A stretch of 64,000 nt of DNA from Butyrivibrio sp. MB2005 (GCF_000424285.1 NZ_KE384158.1:74979-138978); one strand, 5' to 3'; counted from the first letter of the stretch, positions 46,901-55,613 are shown. The notes: generated by a model from the letters alone, not told the origin. Translations and numbers: made by a program.

Positions 46901-47466
46901 GTAAGGTTCTGCTTCTCCTGTTCAAGCTTCTTGATGGCGGTATCTTTTCTTGATTTAAACTTAACGATACCTGCAGCTTCATCAAAAAGATTACGTCTGT
47001 CCTCGGGCTTACTTGAAAGGATCTGATCAATCTGACCCTGTCCGATGATGGAATAACCCTCTTTACCGATACCTGTATCATAAAAAAGCTCATTTACATC
47101 TTTGAGCCTGCAGGTATTACCATTTATCATATATTCACTCTCTCCGGACCTGTAAAGGCGTCTGGAGACAGTTACTTCATCATATTCAATAGGAAGCGCA
47201 TGATCTGAATTATCAAGCGTAATTGCGACATATGCATAGCCCAGAGGCTTTCTAAGCTCTGTTCCTGCAAAAATAACATCCGTCATAGTGCCGCCACGGA
47301 GCTGCTTAATACGCTGTTCACCGAGAACCCATCTCACTGCATCAGCGACATTACTCTTACCTGATCCGTTCGGTCCAACTATGCCGGATATTCCATTGTG
47401 AAATTCAAGTTTTATTTTATTTGCGAATGACTTAAAGCCGTGAATTTCAATGCTTTTTAAATACAT
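43909..47466 (-). CDS. smc: chromosome segregation protein SMC
   Basis: Condensin ATPase of 1185 residues that organises and segregates the chromosome with ScpA/ScpB (not in this window). Head parts: GPNGSGKSNVADAV Walker A near residue 32, QIDQILSSKPEDRRNLFDEA, signature LSGGEKALAAIALLF near 1090 and Walker B PFCLLDEIEAALDE. The hinge is around residues 515-670 (GYGGSVKKVMEH, GRATFLPL, GGAISGGTF), flanked by two long coiled coils. It lies 1 bp after rnc. Confidence 0.98.
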   Translation of the reverse strand: MYLKSIEIHGFKSFANKIKLEFHNGISGIVGPNGSGKSNVADAVRWVLGEQRIKQLRGGTMTDVIFAGTELRKPLGYAYVAITLDNSDHALPIEYDEVTVSRRLYRSGESEYMINGNTCRLKDVNELFYDTGIGKEGYSIIGQGQIDQILSSKPEDRRNLFDEAAGIVKFKSRKDTAIKKLEQEKQNLTRVNDILSELEKQVEPLEKQSEVAKVYLKHKEELKSLDVNMFLLENEAQKKNLAESEENLEVASKQLTEAQEKYEDTKAEYEGIQEEIETLDHEIEEARAKITDTSVKREKLEGQIGIMNEQIRSATNDSEHFERRKKDEEEKIAEKEKERDKVLAEKEVIDKELEVLSGDRAKAREKLDGIMTQINEINTEVENCKSKIIETLSERSTIKSRISSLDTRQEQINIRKAELTGKLVKARSDESAQEEIIQKLNAQFEQITDEIRTMNQKQKDSENELAGIRDKLSQKDAKLRDEQNLYTQAKSKLDALSNLTERYEGYGGSVKKVMEHKADTPGIIGVVADIIKTQPKYETAIEIALGGNIQNIVTDDEETAKEMIAFLKKSKAGRATFLPLTSIRDPQEFKAQEALNEKGVLGMADELVDTEDKYRSVAKAMLGRIVVVDTVDNAVLIARKYKYTIRMVTLEGELLVPGGAISGGTFRNNSNLLGRRREMDELEADVKKHKENIALFQKEIEDTKKHRNELRVTVEELRTALQTKFIEQNTARINVENEKERQAQQKGNYSDLKAESESIEQQMLDIQKEREDSKAALEQSEKTEAEQSAKVSEFQTRLESLHEEEEKESENVSAWDIEYEKILQKETFEKQNLDRIEGEIKTEQDALDEIIASIKQNNEILEQRKKDIEEIKLTIESSKDVQTDVSKALEEKRAKKEELTASQKNFFKMTEELNQTINGLDKEVTRLTARCERSKEAIETQINYMWDEYEITLTDAASMRDETMTDMPAMKRQISSLKDAIRKLGDVNVNAIEDYRVLMERYTFMKTQHDDLIAAEEQLREIITELDESMRKQFIDQFQKIQTEFDKVFKEMFGGGKGTLELVEDEDILEAGIRINAQPPGKKLVNMMQLSGGEKALAAIALLFAIQNLKPSPFCLLDEIEAALDENNVVRFAHYLHKLKSTQFIVITHRRGTMESADRLYGITMQEKGVSTLVSVNLIDKELTD

Positions 47467-47467
47467 A

Positions 47468-48166
47468 TTACTTTTCTTTTAGTTTCAGGATAGCCTGATA
47501 AGCCGCCTTCTGTTCAGCTGCCTTCTTGGTCTTTCCTGACCCCTCTCCCAATTTGATACTGCCCACGTAAACGGCAGACTCGAATATTTTATCATGCTCG
47601 GGACCTTTTTCGCCACAAATTTCATAACGAAGTTCTCCCTTGTCGTCCTTCTGTACCATTTCCTGAAGAACTGACTTGCTGTCATAAAATATCTTTTTAT
47701 CCTCCGGGTTGTCGAGGATATATTTCTCTATATGCTTCTTGGCTGCGTCAAGTCCGCTGTCAAGATAGATAGCGCCGATCAAAGCCTCCATAACATCAGC
47801 GATGATAGATTCTCTGTGACGTCCGCCTGTGGCCTCTTCACCTTTTCCAAGGAAGATGTATTTATCAAGCTCTATTTCCTGTGCACAATAAGAAAGCGCA
47901 GGCTCACATACCATGGATGCGCGAAGCTTGGTCATCTCTCCTTCTTTTTTGTCGGGATATTTCTCATACAGATAATGACTGGATACTAACTCAAGAACAG
48001 CATCGCCCAAAAACTCGATTCTCTCGTAGTCCTTGCGCTTATTGATCTTCTGTTCGTTAGCATAAGAGCTATGGGTAAGAGCCTGTAGAAGAAGGTTCCT
48101 ATCCTTAAATTTGTAGCCTATTTTATTTTCAAGTTCGGTAAGTTCCTGCTCCCCTATCATAAACAA
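47468..48166 (-). CDS. rnc: ribonuclease III
   Basis: Double-stranded-RNA endonuclease for rRNA and mRNA processing. The 232 residues contain the catalytic signature RIEFLGDAVLELV near residue 47, the second acidic site in ADVMEALIGAIYLD near 125, and a C-terminal dsRBD (GSGKTKKAAEQKAAYQAILK). It heads rnc-smc-ftsY and lies after acpP, a usual fatty-acid/rnc neighbourhood. Confidence 0.97.
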   Translation of the reverse strand: MFMIGEQELTELENKIGYKFKDRNLLLQALTHSSYANEQKINKRKDYERIEFLGDAVLELVSSHYLYEKYPDKKEGEMTKLRASMVCEPALSYCAQEIELDKYIFLGKGEEATGGRHRESIIADVMEALIGAIYLDSGLDAAKKHIEKYILDNPEDKKIFYDSKSVLQEMVQKDDKGELRYEICGEKGPEHDKIFESAVYVGSIKLGEGSGKTKKAAEQKAAYQAILKLKEK

Positions 48167-48187
48167 CTCCCACTTTTTTCTAAAATT

Positions 48188-48219
48188 CGAGTAGGGAAGA
48201 TTAAATCACACCCTACTCG
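48188..48219 (-). terminator. hairpin between acpP and rnc
   Basis: CGAGTAGGG (48188-48196) and CCCTACTCG (48211-48219) form a perfect 9-bp stem, followed on the minus strand by AATTTTA. It may only partly stop transcription, giving high acpP and lower rnc expression. Confidence 0.65.
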
Positions 48220-48230
48220 CTTTATTTATC

Positions 48231-48467
48231 TTAGGCCTCGTTTCTAGCCTTCTTAAGAAGCTCTACTGCCTCACCTACTGTTGTGATCTTCTCAGCAAGC
48301 TCTGCGTCGATCTTCACATCAAACTCATCCTCAATACCCATGATGATCTGGAAAACATCAAGTGAATCAGCTCCAAGATCATCTGTAAAAGTAGACTCAA
48401 GAGTGATCTCACCCTCATCAACATTAAGTACATCAGCAATAACTTTCTTTAACTTTTCGAATTCCAT
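48231..48467 (-). CDS. acpP: acyl carrier protein
   Basis: A 78-residue acyl carrier protein for fatty-acid synthesis. The phosphopantetheine Ser is in DLGADSLDVFQIIMG near residue 36, and the protein is very acidic. The frame extends 19 codons upstream to 48524, but AAGGATGG lies before the ATG at 48467 and the family starts MEFEKLKKVIADVLNVDE-like, so I use that start. Confidence 0.97.
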   Translation of the reverse strand: MEFEKLKKVIADVLNVDEGEITLESTFTDDLGADSLDVFQIIMGIEDEFDVKIDAELAEKITTVGEAVELLKKARNEA

Positions 48468-48526
48468 ATTATTGGTCCATCCTTTGCAAAATTTCTTATT
48501 TATTACAAGTAATTGTAGTAACAAAA

Positions 48527-48555
48527 ACTATAATACCATTTAATTAGCCTTACAA
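48527..48555 (-). promoter_or_regulatory. acpP promoter
   Basis: TTGTAA (plus 48550-48555), 17 bp, TATAGT (plus 48527-48532) on the minus strand, about 60 bp before the acpP start. Confidence 0.5.
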
Positions 48556-48597
48556 GTATTTTCTGTAGTATGCGCTAAAAGCCTGATTCCAAACGCT

Positions 48598-49608
48598 TTA
48601 TTCTTCTGAAGATATAGCCTGCTGAATCTTCTCAGCAATATTCTGTTCTTTAAAGGTTACGCACTGAAGAATGCTGTTCTTAACCTCGATAGCCTTGGCG
48701 CTTCCGTGAGTCTTAACAACAAGTCCTGAAAGTCCAAGCATAGGAGCTCCGCCGTATTTCTCTGTGTCATAATCCTTAAGAACCGATTTGAGTGTGGGCT
48801 TTATTAAAAGTCCGCCGATCTTGGCTCTAAGGTTACTCATAAGACCATCCTTAACAACCTTAAGAAGAGTCTTGGCAACACCTTCATACATCTTCAGGAT
48901 AACATTACCTGTGAATGCCTCGCAAACTATAACATCAGCTGCACCTGAAGGGATATCCCTGGCCTCAACAGAACCGATAAAGTTGATATCAGGACAATTC
49001 TTAAGAAGGGGGAAGGTCTCCTTTACAAGAGCATTACCCTTCTCTTCCTCTGCACCTATATTAACGATTCCGACTCTGGGATTGGATATGCCGCATACAT
49101 TCTGCATGTATACAGAGCCCATCTTTGCAAACTGCACAAGGTGTGAAGGTCTTGCATCTACATTTGCACCGCAGTCGATAAGAAGTGATACCCCCTTCTC
49201 AGTAGGAATAAGGGGAGCAAGAGGTGATCTCTCAACACCCTTAAGTCTGCCTACGATCACCTGACCGCCTACCAGTGTGGCACCGGTACTTCCTGCGGAA
49301 ACATAGGCATCTGCCTCACCATGCTTAACCATAAACATGGCTTTTACTATAGAAGAGTCCTTCTTGGTACGAATTGCAAGTACCGGAGGCTCTGCCATCT
49401 CAATAACTTCCTCAGCATTTACGACTTCGAGTCTCTCCTTGTCGTATGTATATTTAGAAAGTTCTTCATTAACCAGTTGTTCTTTACCAACAAGAAAGAT
49501 TTTCAATCTGTCGGACTCAGCAAGAGCATCGACAGCTCCCTTAACAATCTCCCCGGGCGCGTTATCTCCGCCCATTGCATCAACTGCAACTCTTACAAGT
49601 TCAGCCAT
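48598..49608 (-). CDS. plsX: phosphate acyltransferase PlsX
   Basis: Soluble enzyme that converts acyl-ACP to acyl-phosphate for PlsY (17553-18236). The 336 residues begin VRVAVDAMGGDNAPGEIVKG and contain YVSAGSTGATLVGG, LIDCGANVDARPSHLVQFA and VCEAFTGNVILKMYEG. The frame extends to 49635, but GGGAGG lies 5 nt before the ATG at 49608. acpP follows downstream. No fapR is seen, so the usual FapR-plsX pairing is absent. Confidence 0.95.
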   Translation of the reverse strand: MAELVRVAVDAMGGDNAPGEIVKGAVDALAESDRLKIFLVGKEQLVNEELSKYTYDKERLEVVNAEEVIEMAEPPVLAIRTKKDSSIVKAMFMVKHGEADAYVSAGSTGATLVGGQVIVGRLKGVERSPLAPLIPTEKGVSLLIDCGANVDARPSHLVQFAKMGSVYMQNVCGISNPRVGIVNIGAEEEKGNALVKETFPLLKNCPDINFIGSVEARDIPSGAADVIVCEAFTGNVILKMYEGVAKTLLKVVKDGLMSNLRAKIGGLLIKPTLKSVLKDYDTEKYGGAPMLGLSGLVVKTHGSAKAIEVKNSILQCVTFKEQNIAEKIQQAISSEE

Positions 49609-49701
49609 TTCAACCTCCCGAAACATTATATTCAACTATATTATTCTATAATACAAGCGTGGCTAAAACAAGCCAAAAAGGGTAATAAAAAAGGGTATAA
49701 A

Positions 49702-49735
49702 AAAACTCGGACTTCATAATGAAATCCGAGTTTTT
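49702..49735 (-). terminator. terminator after rpmF
   Basis: AAAACTCGGA(C/T)TTCAT forms a stem with ATGAAATCCGAGTTTT, with A and T runs on both sides. It lies about 15 bp after the rpmF stop. Confidence 0.8.
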
Positions 49736-49750
49736 ATATCTCATTTACAA

Positions 49751-49933
49751 TCAATCCTCGTTTGCTACAACGCTCTTCTTGTTGTAGTAGCCACATTTCT
49801 TGCAAACCTTGTGAGGCTGCATAAGCGCGCCACAGTGGCTGCACTTAACCAGTGTGGGAGCAGTCATTTTCCAGTTTGCTCTTCTCTGGTCTCTGTGACC
49901 CTTGGAAGACTTATTCTTCGGGCAGATAGACAT
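49751..49933 (-). CDS. rpmF: 50S ribosomal protein L32
   Basis: Ribosomal protein L32, 60 residues, of the zinc-ribbon (C+) form with two CxxC pairs (CSHCGA and CKKCGYY). The start MSICPKNKSSKGHRDQRRAN is preceded by AAGGAGG; an upstream in-frame ATG at 49972 lacks a site. In many bacteria rpmF precedes plsX, as here, though a terminator separates them. Confidence 0.97.
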   Translation of the reverse strand: MSICPKNKSSKGHRDQRRANWKMTAPTLVKCSHCGALMQPHKVCKKCGYYNKKSVVANED

Positions 49934-50090
49934 TCGGTAACACCTCCTTACAGCGTTCATATCATGAACCATAACAAATGGTCATTTGCATTAGTCAACA
50001 CACTTATGCTATTATATGCGTTGAATTCGTGATTGTCAACGATTTTTTTAACTTATATGAATTACATGCACAACGGAGCACTATAAGCAC

Positions 50091-50945
50091 ATGAAAGAAC
50101 TCAATTCCTGCAAAGAAGCAATGCTTAGCAGTATCGAAAATAAATACTTCTCTATCGCCCATCTTTATAAAGATGAAAAAGCTATGGAAATGCACATTCA
50201 CGATTGCTACGAGGTTTATTTTTCCATTTCAGGCGGCAAGCAGTTTCTTATTGATAATAAAGTCTACGATATAAATCCCGGGGATCTTTTCTTAATTAAT
50301 CAGTATGATTCCCATTATCTCAGTCAAATTGATAAAGAGCTTCATGAACGTATTGTAATAATGATACATCCCGATTTCATGAAAAAGATCTCAAGTGAAG
50401 AAACTGACCTTGATTACTGCTTCCACAGTAAGGAGCACGGATTCGCTCATAAGCTCAGTCTTACTCAGGAGCAGCAGAATCGTTTTCTTTTCTTTGTAAA
50501 TAAGATTCTGTCAAATAACGGCTATGGCCGCGATCTTGTTGAAAGGTCAGCATTTACCGAGCTCTTTGTGATGATCAACAGCATAATTCATAATGCTAAC
50601 AACGATACTATTATATCAGGTACCTACAACGATCAGGTAGATGCAATTTTATCCTATATAAATAAGAACATTAACTCTCCCATAAGCATCGCCAAGCTCT
50701 CCAAGGAATTCTACATAAGCGAAAGCTATATTTGCAGAATTTTTAAGAGCACAACAGGAACCACCATCAATAAGTACATGACGGCGAGAAGAATCAGTAT
50801 CGCCAAGGCTCTGCTGGCTGAAGGATACGGTGTCAGCGAAGTTTGTGAGAAGTCAGGGTTTGTGGATTACAGTAACTTCCTGAAGGCATTTACCAAGTCC
50901 GTGGGAATATCTCCTAAAAAGTACTCCCAGAACTGTAATAAATAA
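50091..50945 (+). CDS. AraC family transcriptional regulator
   Basis: A 284-residue AraC/XylS-type activator. The N-terminal cupin-like sensor domain shows HIHDCYEVYFSISGG and INPGDLFLINQYDSH (residues 30-85). The C-terminal 100 residues hold two helix-turn-helix motifs: SIAKLSKEFYISESYICRIF and GVSEVCEKSGFVDYSNFLKA. Such regulators often respond to sugars. There is no adjacent sugar operon; the target may be elsewhere. A ribosome site (CGGAG) is 13 nt upstream, rather far, so the start is moderately sure. Confidence 0.9.
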   Translation: MKELNSCKEAMLSSIENKYFSIAHLYKDEKAMEMHIHDCYEVYFSISGGKQFLIDNKVYDINPGDLFLINQYDSHYLSQIDKELHERIVIMIHPDFMKKISSEETDLDYCFHSKEHGFAHKLSLTQEQQNRFLFFVNKILSNNGYGRDLVERSAFTELFVMINSIIHNANNDTIISGTYNDQVDAILSYINKNINSPISIAKLSKEFYISESYICRIFKSTTGTTINKYMTARRISIAKALLAEGYGVSEVCEKSGFVDYSNFLKAFTKSVGISPKKYSQNCNK

Positions 50946-50961
50946 AATATTTGTCAGTAAA

Positions 50962-51007
50962 AAATACGGCAACTGTCGGTTATAAGACAGCTGCCGTTTT
51001 TCTTTTA
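50962..51007. terminator. bidirectional terminator between araC-type gene and ackA
   Basis: ACGGCAACTGTC (50966-50977) pairs with GACAGCTGCCGT (50986-50997) with one mismatch and has T-rich tails on both strands; it serves the two convergent genes. Confidence 0.85.
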
Positions 51008-51030
51008 TTTTATATCGATGCTAACAAGAA

Positions 51031-52227
51031 TTACTTTGAGCAAAGCTCGTTTGTATCTCTGGCAATTGCAAGCTCTTCGTTTGTAGGAACAACAAGAACC
51101 TTAACCTTGGAATCAGGTGTTGATACAACCTTCTCCTTACCGTGAACTTCATTTGCTTCCTTATCAAGGATAACACCAAGGAAACCAAGTCTCTGGCAGA
51201 TGATATCTCTTACGAGAGGTCCATTCTCACCTACGCCTGCTGTGAAGCAGATACAATCTACTCCATCCATAGCTGCTGCGTATGCGCCAACATACTTAGC
51301 TACTCTGTAGCAGAAAGTATTGATAGCTCTGATGCAGCCCTCATCTCCTTTAAAGTAGCCGTCCTCAAGATCTCTGAAATCAGAAGATACATCACCTGAA
51401 AGGCCAAGAACACCTGACTTTTTATTGAGAAGGTTCTCAGCTTCCGCTACGTTGATGCCCTCTTTTTTCATGATGAACTCTACTACTGAAGGATCGATGT
51501 CACCACTTCTGGTTCCCATGATAAGACCTTCAAGAGGAGTAAGGCCCATTGATGTATCTACGCATTTTCCGTTCTTTACAGCTGAAACTGAAGCTCCGTT
51601 ACCAAGGTGGCAAACGATAGTCTTAAGCTCACTGTAGTCCTTACCAAGCATCTCTGCAGCCTTCTTACTTACATAAGAATGGCTTGTGCCGTGGAAGCCG
51701 TATCTGCGGATCTTATATTTTTCATAAAGAGAATAAGGAATTCCGTAAAGGAATGCTTCCTCGGGCATTGTCTGATGGAAAGCTGTGTCGAATACTGCAA
51801 CCATAGGTACTCCGGGCATTGCGCTTTGGCATGCTCTGATACCAATGAGGTTAGCAGGATTGTGAAGAGGTGCAAGGTCACTTACTTCCTCGATAGCCTT
51901 GATAACATCCTCGTCGATGATAACCGACTTAGTGAATTTCTCACCACCGTGAACGATACGATGTCCAACTGCGCCGATCTCGTCAAGAGACTTAATAACA
52001 CCTGTCTGAGGATCTGTAAGTGCCTCAATAACAAGAGTGATTGCACGGTTGTGATCCGGAATAGCTGTATCCTTTGTAATCTTATCGCCATCACCGGGAG
52101 TAAAGCTAATTCTACCGTCGATGCCGATTCTCTCACAAAGACCTTTGCCGATCACTTTTTCTGAGTCTGAATCGATGAGCTGAAACTTAAGTGATGAGCT
52201 TCCGCAATTGATAACTAAAATCTTCAT
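51031..52227 (-). CDS. ackA: acetate kinase
   Basis: Makes ATP and acetate from acetyl phosphate, a main energy step in fermenters. The 398 residues show ILVINCGSSSLKFQLID at the start, the family signature FDTAFHQTMP, HGTSHSYVSKKA, CHLGNGASVSAV and FTAGVGENGP. GGAGG precedes the ATG at 52227 (an ATG six codons upstream lacks a site). The usual partner pta is not adjacent, so the phosphotransacetylase gene must be elsewhere. Confidence 0.97.
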   Translation of the reverse strand: MKILVINCGSSSLKFQLIDSDSEKVIGKGLCERIGIDGRISFTPGDGDKITKDTAIPDHNRAITLVIEALTDPQTGVIKSLDEIGAVGHRIVHGGEKFTKSVIIDEDVIKAIEEVSDLAPLHNPANLIGIRACQSAMPGVPMVAVFDTAFHQTMPEEAFLYGIPYSLYEKYKIRRYGFHGTSHSYVSKKAAEMLGKDYSELKTIVCHLGNGASVSAVKNGKCVDTSMGLTPLEGLIMGTRSGDIDPSVVEFIMKKEGINVAEAENLLNKKSGVLGLSGDVSSDFRDLEDGYFKGDEGCIRAINTFCYRVAKYVGAYAAAMDGVDCICFTAGVGENGPLVRDIICQRLGFLGVILDKEANEVHGKEKVVSTPDSKVKVLVVPTNEELAIARDTNELCSK

Positions 52228-52353
52228 TATTACCTCCATGTCCATATATATTTATGGTTATTGTTTTAACTTGTGTTTTAATATTGTAGCACACTATAAT
52301 GAATAAGTTAAAAGCATTTACTTATTAAATTATAAAAATATACGGGAAATTTT

Positions 52354-53610
52354 ATGAAAGTACTGGGAATAATCGCTGAATATAATCCGTTCCACAACGG
52401 CCATGAATATGCGATTCAAAAACTAAAGAAAAAGACAGGCTCCGATTATGTGGTTATCGTCATGAGCGGCGATTACACTCAAAGGGGCTGCCCTGCCATT
52501 TTTGATAAGATGCTTAGGACAAAAATGGCTCTTTCTTGCGGCGCCGACCTTGTTCTTGAACTGCCCGTATATTACAGCACAGGAAGTGCCGAGTACTTTG
52601 CAGGCGGAGCTGTTTCTATATTAAACGGACTTGGCTGCGTTGATTTTCTTGGCTTTGGATCTGAATCAGATGACATCGAAGGAATGTCCAAGGCTGCCAA
52701 AATACTTGCTAACGAACCTGCTGAGCTTAGCGATAAAATAAAGGAATATGTAAAAGCAGGCGAAAGCTATGCCGCTGCCAGAAGCAAAGCCCTTTCAGAA
52801 ATCACAGGACTTGATGGCGATTCTTTTTCCATGCCTAACGATATTCTTGGCACAGAATACATCAAGGCTCTTTTCCTGCAAAATAGCTCTATTACTCCTT
52901 TTTCAATAAAAAGGGAAGGTGCAGGCTACCACGATTCTGTTGCAAAAGGGACGTTATCTTCTGCCGAATCAATAAGGGCTTTTCTAGAGGGAAAGGATTA
53001 TTCTCTCTTCTCTGATGAAGTAGCTGACAGTCCTGTGCTTTCACAAAGTGTCCCGGGAGAAGTTTATTCAATTATTGAGGACTGCCTAAAAAACAGTAAT
53101 AAGTCCATCATGACAATTGATGATTTTTCTAAGCTTCTTCACTACAAACTTATCATGCATAAAAATGAAGGATATACCGCTTTTGCAGATGTTAGCAGCG
53201 ACCTTTCAGATAAGATTGTGGCAAATCTTAGAAGCTATAGAAAAATCTCTGACTTTACCATGCTTCTTAAGAGCAAGGACATCGCTTATACCAGAATAAG
53301 CCGCGCTCTTTTGCATATACTTCTTGATATAAAGGCAGAAAACCTCGCTGAATATGCCGGTGACAAGACTTCTTTTACTTCCTACGCAAGAATTCTGGGG
53401 CTAAATAAGAATGCCTCTCCGCTCCTAAAAAAAATACAGGAATGCTCTCGCATCCCTGTTATTTCAAGACTTGCTGATTCAGTTAAAATACTTGATGATA
53501 TGCAGCTAAGGCTCCTTAACGAAACCGTCCGCGCATCCAATGTATATGATCTTATACTTGGCAAAACAGATATCAATGAGTATTCAAAATCTGTAATCAC
53601 CCTGCAGTAA
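52354..53610 (+). CDS. tmcAL: tRNA(Met) cytidine acetate ligase
   Basis: TmcAL (YlbM) forms N4-acetylcytidine at the wobble position of elongator tRNA-Met from acetate and ATP. The 418 residues start MKVLGIIAEYNPFHNGHEYA with the HxGH nucleotidyltransferase motif, followed by VIVMSGDYTQRGCPAIFDK and DLVLELPVYYSTGSAEYFA. It is divergent from ackA, whose product acetate is its substrate; the neighbourhood may be meaningful or chance. Its 3' end overlaps the convergent GGDEF-EAL gene by 14 bp. Confidence 0.94.
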   Translation: MKVLGIIAEYNPFHNGHEYAIQKLKKKTGSDYVVIVMSGDYTQRGCPAIFDKMLRTKMALSCGADLVLELPVYYSTGSAEYFAGGAVSILNGLGCVDFLGFGSESDDIEGMSKAAKILANEPAELSDKIKEYVKAGESYAAARSKALSEITGLDGDSFSMPNDILGTEYIKALFLQNSSITPFSIKREGAGYHDSVAKGTLSSAESIRAFLEGKDYSLFSDEVADSPVLSQSVPGEVYSIIEDCLKNSNKSIMTIDDFSKLLHYKLIMHKNEGYTAFADVSSDLSDKIVANLRSYRKISDFTMLLKSKDIAYTRISRALLHILLDIKAENLAEYAGDKTSFTSYARILGLNKNASPLLKKIQECSRIPVISRLADSVKILDDMQLRLLNETVRASNVYDLILGKTDINEYSKSVITLQ

Positions 53611-55513
53611 CCTGATCCGGGAATATTTCTGATGGCATAGGCTTAGCGAAATAGTAGCCCTGGATCATCTCGCAGCGAAGCTTTCTGATATAGTCATACT
53701 GCTCCTGAGTCTCAACACCTTCAACAACTATCTCAAGGCCAAGTCTCTTTGCCATCTGAACCACAGACTCAAGTACTATCATTCCCTTTTCACTGTTCTC
53801 AATATTTCTAAGGAAATACATATCGATCTTAACTACATCAATTGGCATATCCTTGAACATATTCAGGTTTGAATATCCACTTCCAAAGTCGTCCATCATG
53901 ATCACAAATCCGGCGTCATGAAGTTTTGTAAGAGTACTGATGATATTTCCTATATTTTCACTAAAGGCGCTCTCTGTAAGCTCTATCTTGATGAGACTGT
54001 GATCAAGTTCATACTTATCTACAATCGCAATAATATCCTCTACTATTCCCGCATGATCCACATCTACTCTTGAGAAATTCACAGATACAGGAACCACATC
54101 GATTCCAAGATCCGTCCAGTCTCTTAGCATTTTGCAGACATCTTCAAGGACATAAAGATCAAGCTCTGTTACAAAACCGTTCTTTTCAAGAATGGGAATA
54201 AAGTCCGATGGATTGATCATCTGATTCTTGGAATCTATCCACCTTACAAGAGCTTCTGCGCTGACTCTTTCTCTCGTCATGGTGTTGCATACGGGCTGCA
54301 GATATACCTTGAACTCACGCTCCAAAATGGCATTTCTGACCTTCTGCTCGACAGCTTTTCTGTGCTCATCTTCTTTTCTGATATCCTCATCATAGAAAGC
54401 CACATTGGTCTTGAAATTACCTGATACCCACTTAAGTGCATAGCCCGCATGATCAAGCATACTGTCGATATCGTTGTCTCCCTCTTCAATCTTGTAACCA
54501 CCTGCATAGAAGGATACCGCATAATCAAGGCCTGTAAGCGGATTCTGAATAAAGTCCTGTATACTGGCCTTCGCCATGGTATTTATCGTTACTTCTTCAT
54601 CTGTCAAAATAGCAAAGGTATCGCCGCCTATTCGCCCGCATACAGCTTTATGTTTTGCTTCATCGGCAGCCTTTTTTACATTTTCAGCGAGCAAAAGAAG
54701 AACCTTATCTCCGTTCTCCATACCTGTTCGCTCATTCAGCTCCTGCATGTGGTAAATCTGGATTTTTATCATGCTGTAGCCTGTCATATCCTGCTTATGC
54801 ATAAGCTCATCGCAGGCTCTGACAAATCCAACCTTGTTATTAAGACCCGTAAGGTCATCTAGTGTTACGTCAATGAAGCAGAACACTACAACCAGCAGTG
54901 CCACGCTAAGGGCCAGTACCAGGCCGGTTATTGATGTCTCCGGGAACAAAATCTGATACACGATATTGAATATGGTGACGCAGAACAATGTTACAAGCAT
55001 TCGCAGCCTTATTACGCCAAGATATCTCTTATGTTTTATGGCGCAATCAGCAACCATGATCGCAACAAAAAAGTAATAGAACAGCACTACATAACTGCCA
55101 ATACCCTGCGTATATTCCATTGTTTCTTTATCAAGTCTGAAGAAGAAATCAAAGAAAATATTACCGAATACTGATAAGAACAGCATGGAATATAGTGGAA
55201 TTCTTAGAATCAGCGGATTATATTTTTCTCCGCATATCTCAAAGAAATACAGTGCTCCTCTGTATGGAAACAAAGACAGCACAACAAAATATAATATAAG
55301 CAAAAAGTATGTAACGAACCAGGTTGCGGGATTTTGCATCTTAAGAAATAGGATTGTGGCAAAATCCAGAACATTATATGCAATCGAAAGCATAATTAAT
55401 AACTTCAGATACTTACTGAAGTTTTTCATAAGCTTGGGTCTTATCCACGCACATATTAAGCTGGTAAGTATAACCATTATTCCGGCTATATCAAAATGAT
55501 TCGAATAAACCAT
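53597..55513 (-). CDS. membrane GGDEF-EAL protein, GGDEF degenerate
   Basis: A 638-residue c-di-GMP protein. Seven or eight hydrophobic segments make up residues 1-220. The GGDEF domain that follows has GRIGGDTFAIL in place of GGDEF and probably cannot cyclise GTP. The EAL domain (from about 385) retains the EAL core SAEALVRW, NFSR, ELTES, DDFGSGYSN, KIDM and QGYYFAKPMP, so it is likely an active c-di-GMP phosphodiesterase. The frame opens at a TTG (55528); AGAGG is 6 nt before the ATG at 55513, which I take as the start. It is convergent with tmcAL. Confidence 0.9.
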   Translation of the reverse strand: MVYSNHFDIAGIMVILTSLICAWIRPKLMKNFSKYLKLLIMLSIAYNVLDFATILFLKMQNPATWFVTYFLLILYFVVLSLFPYRGALYFFEICGEKYNPLILRIPLYSMLFLSVFGNIFFDFFFRLDKETMEYTQGIGSYVVLFYYFFVAIMVADCAIKHKRYLGVIRLRMLVTLFCVTIFNIVYQILFPETSITGLVLALSVALLVVVFCFIDVTLDDLTGLNNKVGFVRACDELMHKQDMTGYSMIKIQIYHMQELNERTGMENGDKVLLLLAENVKKAADEAKHKAVCGRIGGDTFAILTDEEVTINTMAKASIQDFIQNPLTGLDYAVSFYAGGYKIEEGDNDIDSMLDHAGYALKWVSGNFKTNVAFYDEDIRKEDEHRKAVEQKVRNAILEREFKVYLQPVCNTMTRERVSAEALVRWIDSKNQMINPSDFIPILEKNGFVTELDLYVLEDVCKMLRDWTDLGIDVVPVSVNFSRVDVDHAGIVEDIIAIVDKYELDHSLIKIELTESAFSENIGNIISTLTKLHDAGFVIMMDDFGSGYSNLNMFKDMPIDVVKIDMYFLRNIENSEKGMIVLESVVQMAKRLGLEIVVEGVETQEQYDYIRKLRCEMIQGYYFAKPMPSEIFPDQVTAG

Positions 55514-55560
55514 CCTTAACCTCTGCAACCCCAGTGATTCGTAAATTTATCAATTAATAA

Positions 55561-55613
55561 AAAAATACAGGGCCAAAAAGAGACTCCCGCAAAAAACGTA
55601 TCTCTCCTCCCTG
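55561..55613 (-). terminator. terminator-like hairpin in the leader of the GGDEF-EAL gene
   Basis: On the minus strand CAGGG and CCCTG, with inner AGAGA/TCTCT pairing, form a long hairpin followed by TATTTTTTTATT. It lies 48 bp upstream of the GGDEF-EAL start and in its direction. It could be an attenuator or end a short upstream RNA. The 270-bp divergent gap otherwise holds a TATAAT near 55739 (plus) for the next gene. Confidence 0.55.

Noticed and set aside
50004-50201. 65-codon minus-strand frame between rpmF and the AraC gene
   Set aside because: It overlaps the AraC-type gene start antisense and has no ribosome site or recognisable product.
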